Positions 7,419-14,648 of a stretch of DNA of 16,200 nt are shown one piece after another. The stretch's first letter is position 1. The number at the start of each line of letters is the position of its first letter. Made by a program: the position numbers and the translations under genes. The stretch lies in NCBI GenBank assembly GCA_027298165.1, contig JAPUGN010000238.1, forward strand, positions 1 through 16,200. Reading direction: 5' to 3'. Below the pieces are notes generated by a model that was given only the letters and a program-made list of their open reading frames with translations, was not told the DNA's origin and did no database searches. This stretch comes from Nitrospinota bacterium (lineage in GTDB: Bacteria; Nitrospinota; Nitrospinia; Nitrospinales; Nitrospinaceae).

Positions 7419-9401
7419 TTATCCTACAAACTGGTACCGGTCCCGCCCCTTGTGCTTGGCCATGTATAAGGCATCATCGGCCTTTTTGAGCAGGGTTTCG
7501 TGATCGGTGCCATTGTCCGGATAGAGAGAAATTCCGATACTGAACGACGATCTGACCTCATTCCCATCAAGATTCAAAGGTTCTCTACCCAGAGCGATCA
7601 GTTTTTCGGCTAAGATCACGGCGTCTTCCCGGTCCTCTAATTCGGGCAGTACGAGAATAAATTCATCGCCCCCCAGACGGGCCAGGGTATCTTCTTCTCG
7701 AATGTTGGATTTAAGCTTTTCCCCCATTTCCTTGAGAAAGAGATCACCCATGCCATGACCGTAGTTATCGTTGACCCACTTAAAATGGTCAAAATCCAGA
7801 AACATCACCGCCAAACGTTTTTTAACACGATGGGCATGGGCGAGGGCCAGGGTAAGGCGGTCGATCAACAGAATGCGATTGGGCAGGCCGGTCAACGGAT
7901 CGTGATAGGCCATGTTCTTGATGGTTTCTTCCGCTCGCTGCCGTTCCAGTTCGCCGCCGGCGCGGGCAGCGAATAACCTTAAAATAGATAATGTTCGTTC
8001 TTTGTCAAGCATCGGCCTGCGGTCGAAAACCACAAGATACCCCATCACATTCAAGGAAGAATCAAAGAAAGGAACACCGGCGTAACTTTTAGCGCCTATT
8101 TCCCTTAAAAAGATTTCATCGGGGAACGCCTCCTGGACACCATCGGAATAAAAACTGACACTACCCCTCAGGAGATTTTCATATAGTGTGCGAGGCACTT
8201 CATACTGGAGATCGCTGACAAACTGTTTCCAAAAGAACTTTTTCGTCACCTCCCCATTCCATCCCGCTATGATTCGGTATTTCGAGTCCTGGCCTTCTAA
8301 AACCTCACTGACCATGGCGCATCGGGCCGGTAGAACAGAAGCCAAATTACGCACCAGCGATTTGAAAAACTTGTCCCCGGTTTGCGCCGAAGCCCCTTTG
8401 ACGATGGATCGAAATGCCTGGTCATCGCGATTCCTTTTGATTTCACTACCTATGCTGGCCGAAAAGGTTTTTAATATCGATTCCTCACCGGGGGACCAGA
8501 CTCGGCTGGAATGACCGTTGGCAAATAACGCAAACCCCCAATAGGTATGGTCAATAATTAAAGACGCCAAAACGCATGACTGGATTCCCTGGGTTTGAAA
8601 AAACTGTGAAGCCGAATTGCTGGAATTCATTACATGACTGACGGATTTCCCCATTGTCAATTCTCTTATCAATTCGTCTGATCCCAGGTTGGTATAAGCC
8701 AAATCACGTAAGCCTTCAGTGGAAATTTTTCCACCCTCACTACGCCAAAAATATTTCAGGCTGAAAACACCTTCCCCGCTTTCTGGATCAGGATGATCCT
8801 GAAAGATATAAACAAGGTCCATGCTCCCTGCTTTTCCAGCAATTTGCAATGCTTCCTGGATGGCGGATTCATGGTCATAAGCTGTCAGGAGTCGTATGGC
8901 GGCCTCGGACACTCCTTGCAAAAGAAGTCCTTGATTTCTCAGGGATTCTTCGGCCCGAATTCTTTTTTGTTCTTCCCTAAACAAATTAATGGTATGCCGA
9001 ATGGTTTTAAAAAGGCCTTCTGGTGTGAGATCCGATTTAACCAGATAATCTGTGGCGCCTAACTTCATGGCTTGAACAGCAACTTCCTGATTTCCCTGAC
9101 CAGTCAATATGATTATGGGAAACGTGTATTCCTTTTCCCGGATCTCTTTCAGGATATCCAACCCATTCCATTCCCCCAAACGGTAATCCAAGAAAAAAAG
9201 ATCGTAATGGGATTCTGCCAACTTTCCGAGAATACCTTCTCGTGTGCGAGCGGAATCCACAGTCACCGTGACTTTGTCATTTCGCCTTGTATAATGATCC
9301 CAATCTTTCCAATCAAAGATTAATGCCCTGAAAAACCACAAATCGTCCTCATCGTCATCTGCGATTAAAATGCGAATGTCGTTGTATTTGGTCAATCCCA
9401 T
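7419..9401 (-). CDS. Response regulator diguanylate cyclase (REC-GAF-GAF-GGDEF), downstream copy
   Basis: 660 aa, no membrane segment, so a cytoplasmic c-di-GMP synthase. Domains: receiver (about 8-140) with acidic pocket Asp15-Asp17, phospho-acceptor Asp72 in LDYRLGEW, Thr100 and Lys122; a helical linker; two GAF-like regions (about 160-325 and 330-485), less certain; and GGDEF (about 495-660) with ARLGGDEF (577-581 catalytic) and metal site FLDFDHF. The inhibitory site REED (Arg568, Asp571) is spaced five residues before GGDEF, so product inhibition should work. Paralog of the gene at 9690-11618: about 85% identical in the GGDEF domain by eye and clearly lower in the receiver. It carries a short extra segment near residues 384-395. 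The ATG has no obvious ribosome site. No sensor kinase is adjacent. Confidence 0.93.
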   Translation of the reverse strand: MGLTKYNDIRILIADDDEDDLWFFRALIFDWKDWDHYTRRNDKVTVTVDSARTREGILGKLAESHYDLFFLDYRLGEWNGLDILKEIREKEYTFPIIILTGQGNQEVAVQAMKLGATDYLVKSDLTPEGLFKTIRHTINLFREEQKRIRAEESLRNQGLLLQGVSEAAIRLLTAYDHESAIQEALQIAGKAGSMDLVYIFQDHPDPESGEGVFSLKYFWRSEGGKISTEGLRDLAYTNLGSDELIRELTMGKSVSHVMNSSNSASQFFQTQGIQSCVLASLIIDHTYWGFALFANGHSSRVWSPGEESILKTFSASIGSEIKRNRDDQAFRSIVKGASAQTGDKFFKSLVRNLASVLPARCAMVSEVLEGQDSKYRIIAGWNGEVTKKFFWKQFVSDLQYEVPRTLYENLLRGSVSFYSDGVQEAFPDEIFLREIGAKSYAGVPFFDSSLNVMGYLVVFDRRPMLDKERTLSILRLFAARAGGELERQRAEETIKNMAYHDPLTGLPNRILLIDRLTLALAHAHRVKKRLAVMFLDFDHFKWVNDNYGHGMGDLFLKEMGEKLKSNIREEDTLARLGGDEFILVLPELEDREDAVILAEKLIALGREPLNLDGNEVRSSFSIGISLYPDNGTDHETLLKKADDALYMAKHKGRDRYQFVG

Positions 9402-9458
9402 AGGAGTCAGTTATTTTTAGCCTATATCGGCAAATCGAGAAAATACTCTGATGTATTT

Positions 9459-9487
9459 ATGGTAAGGAAATCCGCACCCGTCGTCAA
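9459..9487 (-). promoter_or_regulatory. Promoter of the downstream cyclase gene (duplicated copy)
   Basis: On the minus strand TTGACG (9487-9482), a 17-nt spacer and TACCAT (9464-9459). The same arrangement, with a 17-nt identical block across the -10, precedes the paralog at 11675-11703, at the same distance from its start codon (57 nt). Confidence 0.6.
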
Positions 9488-9550
9488 CTAGGCTTGCGGC
9501 TGAACTACTATTTTTAAATGGTTTATGAGAATTATTAATCTTGGCGGAAA

Positions 9551-9628
9551 GTCAGGACATCCAAAATACATGAAGTTCGGCTCGGGGATGTCGGGAACGA
9601 ATTTCAAATTGATCCAATTGAAATTGAC
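9551..9628 (-). pseudogene. Relic of the sppA 3' end
   Basis: These 78 nt match the last 79 nt of intact sppA (11766-11844) at about 86% by hand count, with one single-base deletion. On the minus strand it still encodes NFNWINLKFVPDIPEPNFMY, against NFNWINLNFVPDTPEPNFMY in SppA; the one-base deletion then changes the frame before the original stop. The spacer from this relic to the cyclase promoter (63 nt) has nearly the same length as the sppA-to-promoter spacer (62 nt). No start or function is expected; it marks the upstream edge of a tandem duplication. Confidence 0.85.
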
Positions 9629-9643
9629 GGTAAAGAAGATAGC

Positions 9644-9689
9644 CGGATCGGCAACCCGATCTCCTGCAACTCCTATGAGAAGGAAAATT
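9644..9689 (-). pseudogene. Relic of the MOSC (yiiM-like) gene 5' region
   Basis: Directly after the stop of the upstream cyclase gene, the minus strand reads RIFLLIGVAGDRVADP. Intact MOSC residues 35-51 read KVFLDLLGFEGDQVADP. The final ten codons are identical at 24 of 30 bases, and the match stops abruptly at 9644, where sppA-like sequence begins. About 180 bp between the cyclase stop and this MOSC position, present in the intact locus, is missing here. The match is short, so it is less certain than the sppA relic. Confidence 0.6.
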
Positions 9690-11618
9690 CTATTCCACCA
9701 TCTGGTATCCGTTGCGGCCATTGCGTTTGGCCTCATACAAGGCATCGTCCGCTTTTTTGAGAAGGATTTCATGATCGGACCCATGGTCAGGATACAGCGA
9801 TATCCCGATGCTGAATGAAGGTATGATCTCATTCCCCTCGAGGTTCAGGGGTTCTTTACCCAGTCCGATCAATTTTTTGGCAATCATTACGGCGTTTTCT
9901 CGGTCATGCAGTTCGGAAAGCAGGAGAATAAACTCGTCTCCACCCAGGCGAGCGACAGTATCTTCTTCCCGGAGAACGGATTTAAGTTTTCGGCCCATTT
10001 CTTTGAGAAACAGGTCGCCAACGGCATGCCCGTAATTATCGTTGACCAATTTAAAATGGTCAAAATCCAGAAACATTATCGCCAATCGCTTTTTAACACG
10101 ATGGGCATGCGCAAGAGCCAAGGTAAGGCGGTCGATCAATAAAATTCGGTTGGGCAGGCCGGTCAACGCATCGTGGTAGGCCATGTTCTTGATGGTTTCT
10201 TCCGCTCGCTGCCGTTCCAGTTCGGCGCCGGCACGGGCGGCGAATACACGTAAAATGGATATGGTTCGCTCTTTGTCGAGCATCGCCCTGCGGTCGAAAA
10301 CCACAAGGTGGCCCATCACCTCCATTGCCGAATTAAAAAACGGAACACCGGCGTAGCTTTTGGCGCCAATTTGTTTTAAAAATATTTCCTTTGGGAAAAC
10401 ATCCTGCACGCCATCAGAATAAAAACTGATCATCCCGCCCAAAAGGTCCTGGTAAGGCGTATCATTGACTTCATAGGGATGATCGCTCACGAACTCCTCA
10501 CCATTCCAGCCCGCAATAATCCGGCATTTCGATTCGGGCAAATCCGTAATTTCACTGACCATGGCGCATCGGGCCGGCAGGGCGGAAGCCAGATGGCGCA
10601 CCAGCGACTGAAAAAATTCGTTGCCGGTCTGCGCGGAAGTGCCCTCCACGATGGATCGAAACGCCTGGTCATCGCGATTTCTTTTGATTTCACCACCGAT
10701 ACTGGCAGAAAATGTTCTCAAAATGGATTCTTCATCCGGCGTCCAGGTTCGGTAGGAATGGCTGTCTATGAATAAAATAAAACCCCAGTAAATGTAATCG
10801 ATCTTGATCGGCAATAGAACACAGGACTTGATATCAAGCAGGTTAAAAAATTGGGAGGCCTGTTCCGTCGAGTTGACCACATGGCTGATCGATTTACCCA
10901 TCCCCATTTCTTTAACCCATTCATTCCAACCCAGGCTGGAATAAGTTAAATCATTCAGACCTTCGGGGATTCGCTTGTCATCCTTCTTGGTCCAGATATA
11001 TTTAAAACTGAAAGCGCCCTCGCCGGTTTCTGAATGAGGATGATCCTGGAATATATACGCATGGTCCATATTCCCGGCTTTGCCCACGATCCCCAGAGCT
11101 TCCCGAATGGCGGAATCATGGTCATACACCGTCAACAGACGGGTCGCGGCTTCAGACACTCCCTGTAGCAGAATTCCCTGAGCGGTGAGGTGTTTTTCCG
11201 CCCGGATTCTCTGCTGTTCTTCTTTCGATAAATTAATGGCGTGCCGGATGGCCTTGGAAAGTGATTCTGCAGAAAGATTGGATTTGATCAGATAGTCATT
11301 GGCACCACACTTCATCGCTTGAACGGCGGTCTCCTGGTCCCCCTGGCCGGTCAACATGATAATCGGAAGGGTGTGGCCTGTTTCCCGAAGGCTTTTCAAT
11401 ATCTCCAAACCATCCCACTCGCCCAGGCGATAGTCCAGAAAAACCAGATCGTAACTGGACTCTTCTAATTTTTTGACGATACCCTCTTGGGAGGCGGCGT
11501 GCTCCACCTTGGGCTCCGCTTCATAAATACCCTCGAGGATCAGCTCCTTGAAAAGAAACAAATCGTCCTGATCGTCTTCAGCGATTAATATGCGAATCCC
11601 GTGTTCAATCCAGTCCAT
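9690..11618 (-). CDS. Response regulator diguanylate cyclase (REC-GAF-GAF-GGDEF), upstream copy
   Basis: 642 aa, cytoplasmic. Receiver (about 6-130) with acidic pocket near residues 14-16, phospho-acceptor Asp62 in LDYRLGEW, Thr90 and Lys112; helical linker; two GAF-like regions (about 150-315 and 320-475); GGDEF domain (about 485-642) with GGDEF at 559-563 and inhibitory REED (Arg550, Asp553). All catalytic and inhibitory residues seen in the paralog are kept, so both look active. It is 18 residues shorter, mainly from a gap in the second GAF region and in the receiver's first loop. It follows sppA by 148 nt and has its own promoter. No clear ribosome site precedes the ATG. GAF ligands are not predictable. 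Confidence 0.93.
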   Translation of the reverse strand: MDWIEHGIRILIAEDDQDDLFLFKELILEGIYEAEPKVEHAASQEGIVKKLEESSYDLVFLDYRLGEWDGLEILKSLRETGHTLPIIMLTGQGDQETAVQAMKCGANDYLIKSNLSAESLSKAIRHAINLSKEEQQRIRAEKHLTAQGILLQGVSEAATRLLTVYDHDSAIREALGIVGKAGNMDHAYIFQDHPHSETGEGAFSFKYIWTKKDDKRIPEGLNDLTYSSLGWNEWVKEMGMGKSISHVVNSTEQASQFFNLLDIKSCVLLPIKIDYIYWGFILFIDSHSYRTWTPDEESILRTFSASIGGEIKRNRDDQAFRSIVEGTSAQTGNEFFQSLVRHLASALPARCAMVSEITDLPESKCRIIAGWNGEEFVSDHPYEVNDTPYQDLLGGMISFYSDGVQDVFPKEIFLKQIGAKSYAGVPFFNSAMEVMGHLVVFDRRAMLDKERTISILRVFAARAGAELERQRAEETIKNMAYHDALTGLPNRILLIDRLTLALAHAHRVKKRLAIMFLDFDHFKLVNDNYGHAVGDLFLKEMGRKLKSVLREEDTVARLGGDEFILLLSELHDRENAVMIAKKLIGLGKEPLNLEGNEIIPSFSIGISLYPDHGSDHEILLKKADDALYEAKRNGRNGYQMVE

Positions 11619-11674
11619 AGATGTCTGATTTTCAAGTCCGATTAGACTATAGGCAATTTTAATCTGATATATTT

Positions 11675-11703
11675 ATGGTAAGGAAACAAACCCCTTTCGT
11701 CAA
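11675..11703 (-). promoter_or_regulatory. Promoter of the upstream cyclase gene
   Basis: On the minus strand TTGACG (11703-11698), a 17-nt spacer and TACCAT (11680-11675), the same as at 9459-9487. Shared block 11670-11686 is identical to 9454-9470. Predicted leader is about 50 nt. Retention in both copies while the surrounding sequence diverged supports function. Confidence 0.6.
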
Positions 11704-11766
11704 CCACGCACAATGCTAACTATTAATACATAAGGGGGTTAAAGGACTTCTGAAGGGGGCGAGGGA

Positions 11767-12756
11767 TCAGGGCATCCACATATACATGAAATTCGGCTCG
11801 GGGGTATCGGGAACAAAATTCAAATTGATCCAGTTGAAATTGATCGAGGGAGGATGGGATGAAGAATAGATATTGCTTTTGTACTGTCCGGAACGGTGAT
11901 ACATCACCACCCGCAGGGCACCCAGCCCTAAATCCTTTTGGATAAAATCTTCCACTTCATCCAGATAGGCGACCTGATCGACCAGCTTGGCCTTCAAAGC
12001 CTGTTCGGAAGTGTAAATGCGTCCGTCCGCCAGTCTATTGATTTCATCCCGGCTCAATTGTTTCCGGTTTTCTTCAATAGTGGAAACGAACCTCTGATGC
12101 AAGCTGTCGATCGTTTCCTGAAACACTTTCCGTTCGTTCTCTGTCAACGGTCGGAAGGGAGACAGAAAATCCTTATGGTCTCCGGATTTGATGACTTCGA
12201 AATCCACTCCAACCTTGTCCATCAGCCCTCTTACATTCATTTTAAGAGCAATGACCCCGATACTGCCGGTCAGAGAAGTGGGGTGCACAAAAATCCGGTC
12301 GGCCGCTTGGGCGATGTAGTACCCGCCGGAAGCCGCCAGATCCATGACCACGGCATACACTTTGATATTCTTCCTTTGCTTGAACGTTTTTATTTCATGA
12401 TAAATAATATCGCTGGCGGTTACCGTGCCCCCGGGGCTATTGATTCGAAGCATTAGGGCTTTGACGTCGTCATCCTGTTCCGCCTTTTTCAGAATTTCGC
12501 GGACGCGGTCCACCATTCCCAATTCTGTTTCAACTCCCAGCGAGGACACCGTCTTTTTATTTGAAATCATTCCCTTGATATCCACCAGCAACACTTTATC
12601 GCCGCGGGTACCGGAAACGGTTTTTTCCTTCAAGGGTCCCTTTTGGGGAGTCAGATTAATGCTCAGGCAACCACTGATAAACGTCAACAGAACCCCTACA
12701 CACAGGTAGCGGATGAATAAATCCCAAGATGACGGCCAACCTCCAACTCGTTTCAT
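11767..12756 (-). CDS. sppA: Signal peptide peptidase SppA, predicted lipoprotein
   Basis: 329 aa from the ATG at 12756, chosen because AAGGAAGG lies 6 nt upstream; a longer start at 12786 would run into the previous gene and lacks this. The N-terminus is a lipoprotein signal (hydrophobic core 17-28, lipobox ISGC with Cys30, Leu at +2, so probably outer membrane). The S49 protease core has NSPGG (106-110), nucleophile Ser143 in AASGGYY, TGSIGV (163-168) and general-base Lys195 in SGDHKDF. This is the short single-domain SppA type, which degrades leftover signal peptides or other membrane peptides. The C-terminal 30 or so residues form a Pro/Asn/Met-rich tail beyond the usual domain. The stop of the upstream gene and this ATG are separated by one base (TGATATG), indicating translational coupling. 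Confidence 0.92.
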   Translation of the reverse strand: MKRVGGWPSSWDLFIRYLCVGVLLTFISGCLSINLTPQKGPLKEKTVSGTRGDKVLLVDIKGMISNKKTVSSLGVETELGMVDRVREILKKAEQDDDVKALMLRINSPGGTVTASDIIYHEIKTFKQRKNIKVYAVVMDLAASGGYYIAQAADRIFVHPTSLTGSIGVIALKMNVRGLMDKVGVDFEVIKSGDHKDFLSPFRPLTENERKVFQETIDSLHQRFVSTIEENRKQLSRDEINRLADGRIYTSEQALKAKLVDQVAYLDEVEDFIQKDLGLGALRVVMYHRSGQYKSNIYSSSHPPSINFNWINLNFVPDTPEPNFMYMWMP

Positions 12757-12757
12757 A

Positions 12758-13675
12758 TCAACCTTCCTTACCGCACATGAATTCATAAAGCGGCTTGAAA
12801 TTCGGAATCACCGCTTCCCAACGCCCTCCCCGGCCTTCAAGCACCTCAAAAAAAATGGTCCAGGATTTCCTGATGACTTCGGAATTTCTTTTCTCTTCGG
12901 GGAGTGCCAGTTGTTCCAAAAAGGGCTGTGAATTGACAACAATTTCACGAACGGTCATGGTGTCCCGCGCCACTTCCATTTTTAATTTTTTACGGGATTC
13001 CATGGATTCCACATCGCTGGAACGATTCTTTTGAATATCTTGAAAAAGATACCGGAATCCGTCCTGTAGATTTTCCAGGATTTCCACCAGGCCGGCGTCT
13101 CCATTGACCTTAGCCAACGCAGCATTGATGCTTTGCAGGGGAGCAATGATATTAATTTCGTGAAGAGTGGTTTCTTTGACGTTGTACAGTTGTATGAGAT
13201 CCTCAACCGTGGCTTTTTTCGCCTGGACGGTATCCCCATTGACGGCGTCCAGGCATTTCTGGATATTTTTATCGAGGGTTTCGCTGAGTTTTATCCGGGA
13301 CTTTTCGATCCGCTCTTTAAATTCCGCGCCATGGCCCAGCCTCTCAAATTGCGGCTGGTACTCTTTCGTCATTTTCAGGAAAAGCAATTCCGCTTCCGCA
13401 TTGATCAGGGTCTTAAGTTTGACCACCCGGTCCTCGCTCACCCTACTGACAAATTTCAGACGCACTTCCCGTTCCACCCTCAAAATCTCCCGTGGCATGG
13501 CCCGAAACACCTTATCATAGCTGTTGTACAAAACCTGCCAGTGGTCCAGGGTATTTTTCTTGTTTTGTTGGGTGAATCTGGTCGTGGTTTTTTTGATACG
13601 AACCGCGTTTTCCTGAATGAGAGAAAACAGCTTGTCCCGAATGAAGGTATCTATTTTTGCTTCCAGATTATCCAT
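12758..13675 (-). CDS. Hypothetical helical protein, coupled to sppA
   Basis: 305 aa, rich in Lys, Glu, Arg and Leu, with no signal peptide, membrane segment or cysteine motif; it reads as almost entirely alpha-helical, with coiled-coil-like heptads around residues 60-135 and 205-245. I do not recognise a family. It starts 23 nt after the FGE-fold gene, and its last codons carry the ribosome site of sppA, so the three genes form one operon. By context it may be a cytoplasmic adaptor for the envelope genes, but this is guesswork. The ATG at 13675 has only a weak ribosome site (taag). Confidence 0.7.
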   Translation of the reverse strand: MDNLEAKIDTFIRDKLFSLIQENAVRIKKTTTRFTQQNKKNTLDHWQVLYNSYDKVFRAMPREILRVEREVRLKFVSRVSEDRVVKLKTLINAEAELLFLKMTKEYQPQFERLGHGAEFKERIEKSRIKLSETLDKNIQKCLDAVNGDTVQAKKATVEDLIQLYNVKETTLHEINIIAPLQSINAALAKVNGDAGLVEILENLQDGFRYLFQDIQKNRSSDVESMESRKKLKMEVARDTMTVREIVVNSQPFLEQLALPEEKRNSEVIRKSWTIFFEVLEGRGGRWEAVIPNFKPLYEFMCGKEG

Positions 13676-13698
13676 TGCTTATTTTAAAACAGTACGTT

Positions 13699-14520
13699 TT
13701 ATTTCCTGGAGTTATGCGATTGTGCACACCGGCAGCCGATTCCGTAAAAATCCTGCCCATCGTTTTGACCGTACCGGTGGGAAACCCGCATATAATCGGG
13801 AAGGCTGTTCCAGGCCCCTCCCCGAATCACATGATATTTCCCCTTTGGGGGCCCTTTGGGATTCTTGTCCGGGCTGGTTTGATAATAGCGCGCATCATAC
13901 CAATCGAACACCCATTCGGCAATATTTCCCGACATCTCGTACACGCCTTCGGGGGTTTTTCCCGGCTCCAGCGAGCCCACTTCCCGAAGAATATCACCTT
14001 TGTTAATAAAACAACAATGGTTGAATTGAGCCCTGCCGGCATCCGGAAGTGCCTCCCCCCAGGGATAGGTCCGGTGGTGGGTTCCGGCCGCGGCACGCTC
14101 CCATTCCGCCTCCGTAGGCAGGCGTTTGCCGCGCCAGAGACAGTAATTACGACACCGCTTCCAGGTGAGGCCAATCACCGGTTTACGTTCCATACCCGGC
14201 CGCGCCTGCCGGCCGTGCCACCCGGTCACGGTGGGATGCTGTTTGGGGTTCTCTAAGAGATAGCGTTCAAAATCGCCGCCGGTGACCTCATACCGGTCGA
14301 TCCAGTAGGCATCCAGATAAACCTGGTGCTGGGGATGCTCATCTTTGCGGCCCCTGCCCTCGGGACTTCCCAGCAAAAATTCTCCCGCCGGGATCAAAAC
14401 CATACCCTCCGGTTCCCCGGCCTGGGACGAAACGGCCAACAACAGCGCCGCCCCGGCCAGCAAGACCACGCCCCCTCTCCACAATACTCCCCCTCCGACC
14501 TTTTTCACAGGAGACCTCAT
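13699..14520 (-). CDS. Exported FGE/SUMF1-fold protein lacking the catalytic cysteine pair
   Basis: 273 aa. An N-terminal Sec signal (basic start, hydrophobic 18-31, possible cleavage near SQAG, residue 35) is followed by one FGE-sulfatase domain: MVLIPAGEFLLGS (40-52), DRYEVT (75-80), LPTEAEWERAA (134-144), YPWG (152-155), YEMSGNIAEWVFDWY (194-208), VIRGGAWN (231-238) and IGCRCA (261-266). In active formylglycine-generating enzymes two cysteines bind copper in the strand after RGG; here that stretch reads YMRVSHRYG, without cysteine. So this is probably a non-catalytic or differently acting member, as in many secreted SUMF1-like proteins. First gene of the operon with the 305-aa protein and sppA, suggesting an envelope role. 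Confidence 0.88.
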   Translation of the reverse strand: MRSPVKKVGGGVLWRGGVVLLAGAALLLAVSSQAGEPEGMVLIPAGEFLLGSPEGRGRKDEHPQHQVYLDAYWIDRYEVTGGDFERYLLENPKQHPTVTGWHGRQARPGMERKPVIGLTWKRCRNYCLWRGKRLPTEAEWERAAAGTHHRTYPWGEALPDAGRAQFNHCCFINKGDILREVGSLEPGKTPEGVYEMSGNIAEWVFDWYDARYYQTSPDKNPKGPPKGKYHVIRGGAWNSLPDYMRVSHRYGQNDGQDFYGIGCRCAQSHNSRK

Positions 14521-14546
14521 GAATTAAAAGAGGCCATAATAAGTTA

Positions 14547-14575
14547 TTGAGCCGGCCAATTAAAGTCTTTATTAT
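14547..14575 (+). promoter_or_regulatory. Promoter for the TRAP transporter genes
   Basis: TTGAGC (14547-14552), 17-nt spacer, TATTAT (14570-14575); 4 of 6 and 5 of 6 consensus matches. Its -10 overlaps the minus-strand -10 of the divergent operon. Leader to the dctQ ATG is about 67 nt. Confidence 0.5.
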
Positions 14576-14580
14576 ACCAA
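14571..14580 (-). promoter_or_regulatory. Extended -10 promoter for the FGE-305aa-sppA operon
   Basis: The minus strand reads TTGGTATAAT (14580-14571): a perfect TATAAT with an upstream TG at the extended -10 position. No good -35 was seen (CGGTCC at 17 nt). It lies 50 nt before the ATG at 14520. Confidence 0.5.
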
Positions 14581-14648
14581 GTCAGCAACGCCCGGACCGG
14601 GTAACCCGATACCCCCCGGTCGGAAACCTCTCGCCCCCTGTCCGACCC

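Larger units (their letters stand above)
7419..9628 (-). repeat. Tandem duplication, downstream unit
   Basis: Comprises the sppA 3' relic, spacer, promoter, leader and cyclase gene, in the same order and spacing as the unit at 9690-11844. Corresponding points lie about 2,216 bp apart (promoters 9459 and 11675). A 48-nt block inside the gene (7906-7953) is identical to 10177-10224. Confidence 0.85.
9690..11844 (-). repeat. Tandem duplication, upstream unit
   Basis: Comprises the 3' end of intact sppA (11766-11844), spacer, promoter 11675-11703, leader and the upstream cyclase. It is the partner of the unit at 7419-9628. Confidence 0.85.

Noticed and set aside
9645..9662. Short inverted repeat (GATCGG/CCGATC) as terminator of the upstream cyclase
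   Set aside because: Only six base pairs and no T-run on either strand; it is explained by similarity to the MOSC coding sequence, which has the same near-palindrome at 7195-7211.
9488..9832. 114-aa minus-strand frame across the cyclase spacer as a real gene
   Set aside because: It begins out of frame inside the cyclase gene and its recognisable parts are the MOSC and sppA relics; no start or ribosome site of its own.
12757..12786. ATG at 12786 as start of sppA
   Set aside because: It would add ten residues before the signal peptide, overlap the previous gene, and ignore the AAGGAAGG placed for the ATG at 12756.
14547..14648. N-terminal extension of DctQ from TTG at 14547
   Set aside because: The added 34 residues are unlike DctQ and the codons fall in the promoter region.
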